Assembly: GCA_950295325.1 (NCBI GenBank)
Contig: OX485803.1
Span: 8,744,001 to 8,808,000, forward strand
DNA: 64,000 bases
Origin: Polytrichum commune
Taxonomy: Eukaryota > Streptophyta > Polytrichopsida > Polytrichales > Polytrichaceae
Direction: 5' to 3'
In this document: positions 56,103-64,000 of the stretch, piece by piece
How positions within the stretch are numbered: position 1 is the first letter of the stretch
How the letters are laid out: every line of letters starts with the position of its first letter
Translations under genes and position numbers: made by a program
The notes under the pieces: model-generated
Database searches by the model: none
The model's input: only the letters and a program-made list of their open reading frames with translations
What the model was told of the DNA's origin: nothing

Positions 56103-59100
56103 TAAGTTCAACACTTCAATGCCATGTAATTGCCTCATCTTTGTGCACAAAAATTGGTGGAATACTTTCCGAAACATAGATTTCAAGGTTGTCAACAAAT
56201 CTTCAACTGAGTATTCAATTGAGTGGGTATTCGTATTAGAACACATTGGAGTTAACCATATAGCCCCTCAAAGAGGGACATAATCGTGGGCTTGATCCTT
56301 CTTTGAGAAAACTTTTTATTAAGAGCTTGTTAGCTTGTCATGTACTAGAGCCTATTTTGAAAGTGAAGTAAAACTTTTGGAGCTCCTCTTTCCACCTCCC
56401 TAACTTTGAGAGAATTTAAGGGTCTAAAATAGGATGTGTGCATGACTTTTCTCGTCTTATAACATGGATTAGCATGTGCAAGGTTAGCTTGGCATACCCA
56501 TCCTAGTAGGACAAGCTAGAAAGCCAGTTTCTACTAGCACGACCACTCTTTGTACATGATAATTTGAGCACTAAGAAAACTTGGGTGACTTTTTGTTACT
56601 TCTCATGGATTTAGGGCTTGGGACCAAACCCAAGGTTAAATCTATTTACTTTATAGATAACTATGTTGTTCTTCAACATTTCCCTAGCATTTAATTTCAT
56701 AATTGTTTCTTTAATAATTGTTTCTTGATATCTTTATTATAAGAAATAGTATAGATAATATGTGTCTACAATTTTGATTTTTGACAATCCTCAACTTCCT
56801 ATGAAGGCATTTGAGGGGCATTTCTCCAACCAAAAACTTGTTGATTTTATACCTATTAAGTTCGGGTTTCCGCATTACATCAAGGCTATTTCATGGGCAA
56901 GCATGAACATAGAAAATGCTTATGGGTTGAACTCAACACACCCGTAGACAAAAGGTATGTAATGAGAATTTCATAAACAAAGTCTACATAAGGGATGGGT
57001 AGTGTGTCACCTAGCACCAGACAAATATGTAGGACAATATGAATCTTGAAGGAGAGGTAAATTTACTATACCCCCAACCCCCCTCCTCTCCCCTTCCCCC
57101 TCTAAAAAAGCTTTTCACATGAGAACTTTATTTCATCCATTGGTGAGTATAGCTTGTACTCTTAAAATTGCATACATATTCATCCATGAAGAAAACATTT
57201 TTGTAGTCCCCACATCATACTTCATGACTTTGTCAATAAATGATTGATTCGTGACCATATATTATGCAAGGAAAGTCATTTTTTTCTCCAATCATTTGTA
57301 TTTTTATACATTTTGTTGAGGCAATCTATTATAGGAGCTCACATTTGATGTATACATAGAAAAGATTATTATACAGTGTATGATTGTATGTATTGTCTAG
57401 TTTTGTAATGAGAATATTGTATATAGGGTGTTTTCAATAAAAGATTGTCCCTCGTGCATATCGCTCCTACTTTCAATGAAGAGTTCAATTGGAGAAAATG
57501 ATGGGAGGGTCATGTTTAGAATCATGAAAGATTGGAGGTTAACGAGGGAGGTGGGTAATGAAAAAGAAGAAGAGGGTAATCAACTTTATTCCTATAAAAC
57601 AAAGGTGACAAATACTACATCTCAGTTTTTTTGGAGTAAAATATACAACCCTAATTACATGTGCAGGTTTTGAAAAGGATTTGATGACTTCTCAAGTTCA
57701 TATCCACTCCATGAAAAATGCAATTTTTTTTCTTCTTCTTCGTGATATGGGTTTGCTTTAAATCTAAATCGGTGGTGGAGATACATGCTTGTCCCATAGG
57801 GTGGGCATCATTTTGGCCCTTGAAAAAAAAATTCATTCACTTTCCAAACATATTTTTGCATCTCTCCCCATCATGCAGCCTTGCTCTAGTGCGATTGAAT
57901 TTGCTCCATAAGACCAACCATGTGTCAATCACACTACAAAGCCATGGTACCATTCACTAAGTTGAGTGTTGTTGTTTTTGTGGCCATGATCGTTAAGATT
58001 TCATGAATCTTTGAGAAATTTAGACTAGTCCGGGTCGTTCTATTTACACCAACCACACCAAATCAATGCATTGGATATTGTTGGCCACAACTTATGTGAA
58101 AATTGAGAAACAATTTGGAAAGTAAGATGATTTCGTTATAAAATGATGGAAATATTATCATAACATAGCAATGTATCAACATTTGTTCGTGAAATTTGAT
58201 GTCATTATATGTATAGAAAAATGTTTTTGAATCTTCAATGAGGATGGAATTAATGTGAGCCACTCGATATGGTACGTAACACAATTTTTTAACTCACGAT
58301 AATGGTGGCATTAAATATGTGTGGGTAATTTCTCGCCCTTGATCATGCTTCCTGTTATATTGAACACGTTCCAATGATCATTACATTGATCATAAGGGTT
58401 TCTCTACAAGACGATGATGAATCCTAGTTCCTTATCATTGGTTCTCTTCCATTGGACAGATTTATAAACTACTAGGTAGAAAAATTCCAAACTGTATTCA
58501 CATATTTCAAAGTTGTCAAACAAAAGAGAACCAATAGTAAGAAACTACAATTCATGTAGTGTTTTGGAGGTCGAAGACCTGAACAACGAAGTCACCTCAG
58601 TTGTTTGAACATCTAAAGCTTGTTTCTTTATTGAAATTTCAATTGAAAACACAATTTCTTTAGGGTTTTGAATGCTTAGAAGAGACAACTTCTTGATAGA
58701 TCCCATGTGGCGGGTCGTTGACACGAATATAATTTACGACAAAGCTCTTTTTGTGGAGGTTGCAAAAGGTTTGGGAACGAGAGCTTTGCTTCTCAAGTCC
58801 ATGATACAGCCCAACAACCAAGTTGGGTGCTCGTGCATGTCGGTACAACCCTAGGAGCAAGCTTAGGAAGCTTTGGTTAGAGAACCCCCACATGTTTCCA
58901 TACCGGACCCTTCTTAAACTCACTCCGCCAATTTAAGTGTCAAACTTAGCAAAGTAGTTGTCCACCGATTTTGAATATCACTAGATTAGAGTTCTTCTTC
59001 TTCTTAAACCGTCCGCCTTTTCGAATATGTAAGATATGGAGGGAAGAGTGCTAACTCTTCTATGAATAAACAAATCAACTATCCATTTTGTGGTTAGAGA

Positions 59101-60005
59101 AAGAAAGAAAAAAGGTTAGGTCCTAATGATATTTGATTCGGTTTTGGTCACAAGTAGGTACATACACTACCTATCATCACAAAACTCTTTCTAAATAATA
59201 ATATCACTTGCAAAATATGTACATGTGTGTGTGCGCATGCGGTCTCTTACATGTTGTTTGAATTTGAGTATTTGAGGAATGTGATTTGTATAAGATAGAT
59301 GTCTCAAAACAAGGCATGTTTGACATGTGCTCAAAGCAAGCTTAGGAAGTCATTATTACAAACTCTAAGATTCATTCTTTTTAACATAGATATTATTTTT
59401 GTACTAAACACATACACATGGACTATACACACAAACGTAGGTCAAGTAGGCAAAATGTCACCTCAAAAGAAACAATGCAAGTGTGAGGAAGTCAACACGA
59501 GCCAAGAACAAGATTCGGACAACCCCTTGACTATTCCATCTATGGGTGTCTAACATCCCGATCTTCACTATCACAATGCTCTCGAATATCATAGAAAAAA
59601 AAACACGCACACAAATAATTAGTGCCCTCGTTACTATTATGTTCACTCCATGAAAATGATTTGAGAGAAAACCTAAAATAACACCCACTTTAACATCCTT
59701 AACTAAGAAAATGAATTTGTTGTAGATTCTGCATCGCTCTGCACGTGGTCATTTAGGGGTTAAGTCACCAAACTCAAAGTGTTAACATTTTGCTCCACTC
59801 AAGCTTATCATTATCAAGCCAACTTAAAGTGACAACCTTTTTGCTCAACACAAGCTCATCATTATCAGGTCTTTCAGCTTAGAAACAAGTTTCAAACAAA
59901 TTAACTAGGTTGCTCATTATGAGTGAATGGAACAAATGTGTATGATAGACTGCACAATTGTAACCTGACATGAATCATAGACCATGGTCTCCTAGTAGTT
60001 TGAGC
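56103..60005. other. Long AT-rich non-coding stretch
   Basis: Includes a short hairpin (CATTGGTTCTCTT at 58437 with AAGAGAACCAATA at 58524) and small T- and C-rich runs. Open frames such as 57428-57673 and 58672-58854 show no recognisable domain. Confidence 0.3.
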
Positions 60006-60008
60006 TTA

Positions 60009-60499
60009 GGGTTGCTTTACACAAGAACCAAGAGTTGTGACCATGTAAATCTAAGGGTCCTTGGAAATCATGCAAAGGCCATGCCATGAGACGTAAGAAT
60101 CCAACTTTGCAAATGATGGGCGCTGAAGCTTACTTAAAGCGAAAGTGGACCGTGTTGAGGCACCACAGCATATGTTTGGGTTTGGGTCCCCGCTCTGGCA
60201 CGATATTTCTAAGAAGCCAATGGCAATATGATTGATTACCATGGTCCCTACTCTTACATTAGATCTACTTCAATTTTGATGGACCTAGTGTAACATTCAG
60301 TAGACTTTGACATATTGTCCACTTCTTGTCATGTAGGGACACTTTGTAGCATTAATCATCCATTCAAATTTTTTTAATCCCTTGGATATTAAAAGTCTCG
60401 TGTAAATCGAACTTGGACCATCTCTAACTTCTCAACCAATCACATAATTTGTATACCTATCATGGGTTACGGCCCTCAAGTTCAAATGTAAAGTGGCCG
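60009..60499. mobile_element. Harbinger-like MITE, TTA target duplication
   Basis: The left end GGGTTGCTTTACACAAGAAC and inverted right end CGGCCACTTTACATTTGAAC are flanked by TTA (60006-60008, 60500-60502). 491 bp. Distantly related to the GGGCCACTTC family at 40014 and 62922, and a longer match to 55646-56102. Confidence 0.65.
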
Positions 60500-60502
60500 T
60501 TA

Positions 60503-61575
60503 ATACTAACTTGCACACCCCATCTTTTATAAAATTTCATTATGAACTTACTTTTGCACAATTATAGCAAAACCATGAGTACTTCCAGCAGCTTATCACA
60601 GATTGTTGAATGTCTTGCTCCTAGTGCTAGAGAGAACATCATGACATTGAATTTGTGGTGGATTGTAGAATAACAAGGGTTGAAATTTGGCAACACTGTC
60701 GATATGATTATCATCATGTAGATGAAAGGGTTGCATTACTTCAAAGATATTTCATGTTGATTTCCTGGCTGAAGTTCATGTTGCCAAATGAATGTGGACC
60801 AAGAAGAATGACCATTCACCAAAAAGTGAATGTGCTAATTTTTTTGAATAAAGGCAGTTTTGGAGAAAGATCAAGTTTGACCATTTTCTTGTCTTGTCTT
60901 TTCTTCTCTTCATCTTCTCTTCACCCAAAAAAACATCATCAAAAAAGTATTATAACATTATTTCTCTGCCATGGGCCTTTGCCTTTTTCTACTAGAGCAC
61001 CTCATTTATCTCTCCCACTGCAAAATCCGTTAGATAAAGTTAGTGGATAATGTGAGCCTTAAATATATCTTTTGGGGACCTTGAATTCCATGGTCGCCCT
61101 GACATTTTTTCCTTTGTGTGAATTGAAGTAGTCCCAGGACAAGCTCAACAGCCAATCGCAAATTTTATGGGGCCTTTATGGTCCATGGTGTAAACAACCC
61201 TTGAGATGCTGAGAATATAAAGTTAATTACCTCATAAACATCAACCGTGTGAGCCTGATCTCAAGCAAGGCTTGGAAGCGAGCTCTTGAAGATGACACCA
61301 TTCCAGTGTGGGGGTGAAAGCTCGTTATTTTATGGAGCTTAGGTATATGAATAGGTGGTGATTAGCTCCACCATGTTGGGTAGTGGAGGGGGGGGGGTAA
61401 CATGTACAATCCAACATAAAAACTTGACCCCCTGTAGGTTTATTGCCAATTCGATTCAAATGTCCTTGAGTGTACTACTTCATTGTCTTTGAAACTTATT
61501 TTGATGTCAAATCAACTGACAAAGTACATCTCCAGGTTGCGAACTATTTCAAGACATTTGTGTTGGGTAATTAAG
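60503..61575. other. Non-coding stretch with one open frame
   Basis: A 131-codon frame at 60655-61050 (VDCRITRVEIWQHCRYDYHH...) is not recognised. At 61176-61199, GGTCCATGGTGTAAACAACCC resembles the right end of the MITE at 16999-17494; no left partner was found. Poly-G near 61389. Confidence 0.3.
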
Positions 61576-61579
61576 AGGC

Positions 61580-62260
61580 ACTCTTGTATATGATAATCCC
61601 TCTCTCCATTGGGTAACAATCCAAAGTTTCAAGATGAGATTCAATAGTTTGACTCTTATGGAAATATTTCCAGATCCAAACTCTTTGTTGCATGCTCTTG
61701 ATTTCCATGGGCATATTGTTAAGGTGGATACCCTCATGCATGGTAAGGCTAAGAAAGGATTCAACCTCTTTTCGACAAGTTGATTGATTAACTCTTGGAT
61801 ATGGGCAGGTGATGATGGTTGGAGATATGTTGCTAATATCATGTGACAACTCCTTGCTAACTACACTAGCCTTGGTAATTAAAGGTCTTTTTTGATGCTT
61901 CAATATTTGCTTGACAATAACCTTAAGAAATCTAAATCTAACAAGGTGTGGGTTCTTCCTCTGTAGCAACCTCCATTGGATTATTTGGAGGCAAAGGAAG
62001 AATTGGGTGTTCAATGATACTTGGTCGCAAGTGCATAAGGTTCATCAAATAGTTTGGATTTCTCTTGCCAATTAGGATAGGATTGAGTGGCATAAAACTC
62101 CGAAGGAACTTGATAAAGCTCTAGATGTTGCTTACCATGTTATTCTTGATGAGTTTGATCGGGGTTTGGGTGTGTGAAGGGCTCGATAAAGCTCTAGACG
62201 TTGCTCACCATGTTGCTCTTAATGAGTTTGATTGGGGTTTAGGTGTGTGAAGGGCTCGAT
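61580..62260 (+). mobile_element. LINE-like C-terminal debris with a 72-bp duplication
   Basis: On the plus strand, 61986-62180 conceptually reads WRQRKNWVFNDTWSQVHKVH and onward, with one stop, to ELDKALDVAYHVILDEFDRG. This style resembles the W..R.N.VF segment at the C-terminus of plant non-LTR retrotransposon proteins. The last 72 bp (62112-62183) are duplicated in tandem and in frame (62184-62255), ending GTGTGTGAAGGGCTCGAT in both. A 147-codon minus-strand frame overlaps and is probably fortuitous. This element is not the same family as the 27.4-kb LINE. Confidence 0.4.
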
Positions 62261-62678
62261 ATTCCTTCTTAGAGCAACTTCACGGTTACTTAGAAGGCTA
62301 GACCCTTGGATGGTCATTGTTTTCTTGGTTACCCTTGGTTCCATGATGTGTTTTTTCCCCCTTGATAGTTGTAATTTGGTTACCTCTCATAATCGAGTGC
62401 ATCCAATTTGTACCTGAAGAGTATTAAAACACAAAACACAAAACACAAAACATAAAAACAAAAAAAACAAAAAAAAACTCCCGGTCGCCTGTGGCAGAGT
62501 GGCAGAGTAGGAATTTTCCTAGTATCATGCCGCATGACTTGAATGCCCACCAACTGCGGTTTAGTTAAGAGCGTCACTTACTTAACTTAACTTATTTCGA
62601 GCGCGGTAATGTCCAAGCAAAGGCCCTTTGATGAATTAACTTAGAGCTCACCATTAATTGATGAGGCTGGGAAGAAGG

Positions 62679-62860
62679 ATCAGTGCATGGTGGCAGACCA
62701 CTTAGCAGTCTTTTGGGTTCCAATTCCCAAGGCCGGCCTTAGTTCATTAACGATCCTCAATTGGGGATGGCCATGTGGTATCTGCCTTAAGTAAGAAGAA
62801 TTCATCCACCAACTACACTTTGACTCCACCTTATTTAACCCTTTGTTTCCACAATTAGAT
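62679..62860 (+). mobile_element. tRNA-derived SINE-like sequence
   Basis: Box A-like TGGTGGCAGACCACTTAG at about 62689, and box B-like GGGTTCCAATTCC about 25 nt later, stand in the spacing of a polymerase III promoter. The rest does not fold as a tRNA. The downstream body (CGGCCTTAGTTCATT...) has no second copy that I can identify here. Confidence 0.35.
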
Positions 62861-62921
62861 GAGCTCCTTCGGCCGGCAAAGAATATTAAAACGACCATAT
62901 ACATGACTTACAGCATGATTA

Positions 62922-63405
62922 GGGCCACTTCACACACGAGACTGAGAGCCCGTGACCAGTACACTCCAAGCACTCTCATTGGTGGAAAAGGCGGAGCCGG
63001 TCCAAGTTCGCTACTTCCCACTATGCTTGAGGCACCAATGGAGTGAGTGTGTGAATGCAAGATGGATGTAAAGTCTACATGGATTCCTACATGGCATTGA
63101 ATGGATCATGTTTCATGGTCACTTGGACTGTTTTCAAAAAGCACCTCTTGGAGGTAGGCCTGACACAAAACCGTTGGGAGACCACGGCACTCCGAATGCT
63201 CACAATGAGGACTTGCATGAATATTAGGAATTCATTGAAATAGCATTTGGTTGAGGGCATGGTCACATATGACTTCACACTACACTTGAGGGTCAGTGAC
63301 CACACTACATGATTTTGGAGGTGCCTTGGGACAGCTTTTGGACACTTTCTTTTGGACTCTCACAATTTCATGGTCACGGCTCTTGGCTCGTGTGTGAAGT
63401 GGTCC
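62922..63405. mobile_element. PIF/Harbinger-like MITE (GGGCCACTTC family)
   Basis: The ends GGGCCACTTCACACACGAGA and inverted GGACCACTTCACACACGAGC extend through GAGAGCC-GTGACC. TTA precedes it (62919-62921) and TTG follows, a one-base drift. At 484 bp it is collinear with the nested copy at 40014-40510. No transposase. Confidence 0.8.
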
Positions 63406-63493
63406 TTGGAGTGCCCCGTTGAGGCTAGAAAAAGGGGTCCATTACTTTGTGCGAAGGTAGAAAACGGAAAACGGTGGAAATAAGCCGATTTCA

Positions 63494-63904
63494 CACGGGT
63501 AGATCACTCCATTGTCAAGTTGAACACCAAGTGCGACCAAAAAAAATCTTCTTTTGGTAAGTTGCACCACCAAAATGGGTCAAAAAAATTTCAAATTTTT
63601 TTCATGAGTAGATATACACAGTACCTATGACATAGTCAAAAGTGGTAACTAAATTTGATGATTTGTTTTTTTTCATAAAACATACCATTTCTAACTAGAA
63701 TGACACATAATTGAACTAAACAAATTACTAAAAAAAATAAACATGACTCAAAATTTCAAAAAAGTATACAAAAGATACTATCAATGGTTATGTATATGTA
63801 GAAAAAATATCATAAATTTTAAAATTATATATGGCATGTAATATAGGGGTAGCAAACTTTGTCCGCACGTGGTGTCAACTTGACAATGAAGTGACCTCCC
63901 CGTG
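63494..63904. mobile_element. hAT-like MITE, copy 2
   Basis: 411 bp, bounded by CACGGGTAGATCACTCCATT and inverted CACGGGGAGGTCACTTCATT. Both sides carry CGATTTCA (63486-63493, 63905-63912), a clean 8-bp target duplication typical of hAT elements. It aligns end to end with 41781-42184 at about 80% identity by eye. The T- and A-rich interior has no transposase. Confidence 0.85.
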
Positions 63905-64000
63905 CGATTTCACCAAGAAAGAGTGGCGTGAGATTTATGCAATGTTTTCCAGAGATGGAGTACATGAAATGATGAAGAGTGCAAGTTTTTTCGTAACTTT

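Noticed and set aside
61571-62014. 147-codon minus-strand open frame
   Set aside because: Plus strand of the same bases shows LINE-like protein motifs; the minus frame has no recognisable domain.

Overview
This is eukaryotic nuclear DNA, most likely from a land plant with a large, repeat-rich genome. Three things point that way: one confident gene has the architecture of a plant F-box/LRR protein (At4g29420 type) with a GT-AG intron; fragments of both a plastid gene (rbcL) and a plant-type mitochondrial gene (rps4) are present; and the background is AT-rich, non-coding and full of small inverted-repeat transposons. I cannot fix the lineage. I see no intact LTR retrotransposon, no CRISPR array and no bacterial-style gene organisation. 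Most short open frames here look like chance.

Layout. 1-3.1 kb: diverged repeats plus one GC-rich candidate exon (1444-1840). 3.1-5.8 kb: a GC-rich, promoter/UTR-like zone with two more candidate exons of an unrecognised gene. 6.47-8.76 kb: the two-exon F-box/LRR gene (517 aa); its intron carries a 5S rRNA-derived sequence, and a broken copy of part of exon 2 lies 3' of it. 9-16.7 kb: repeat relics and, at 12.8-13.0 kb, an in-frame join of mitochondrial rps4 to plastid rbcL. 17-19.5 kb: a Harbinger-like MITE with perfect 38-bp ends, a second TTA-flanked element, and a tRNA-Val(CAC)-like gene beside a T-arm-deleted copy. 20-34 kb: LINE pieces, two unclassified inverted-repeat elements, SINE-like sequence, short hairpins and a 222-225 bp tandem duplication. 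35-43 kb: the densest transposon cluster: a TTAA-flanked piggyBac-like MITE, an 822-bp Harbinger-like MITE, a pogo/Tigger-like element with a decayed transposase tail, a TA-flanked MITE holding a nested Harbinger-like MITE, and a LINE interrupted by an hAT-like MITE. 43-64 kb: a 137-bp-arm foldback, a GC-rich island, further copies of the same MITE families, LINE debris and a second hAT-like MITE at the right edge.

How it works together. Only the F-box gene has a supported cellular role: probable substrate receptor of an SCF ubiquitin ligase. Nearly everything else is mobile-element sediment. Its value is as a record: nested insertions with readable target-site duplications give a relative order of transposition, and several non-autonomous families (Harbinger, hAT, pogo, a TA-flanked group and possibly piggyBac) must have been mobilised by transposases encoded elsewhere.
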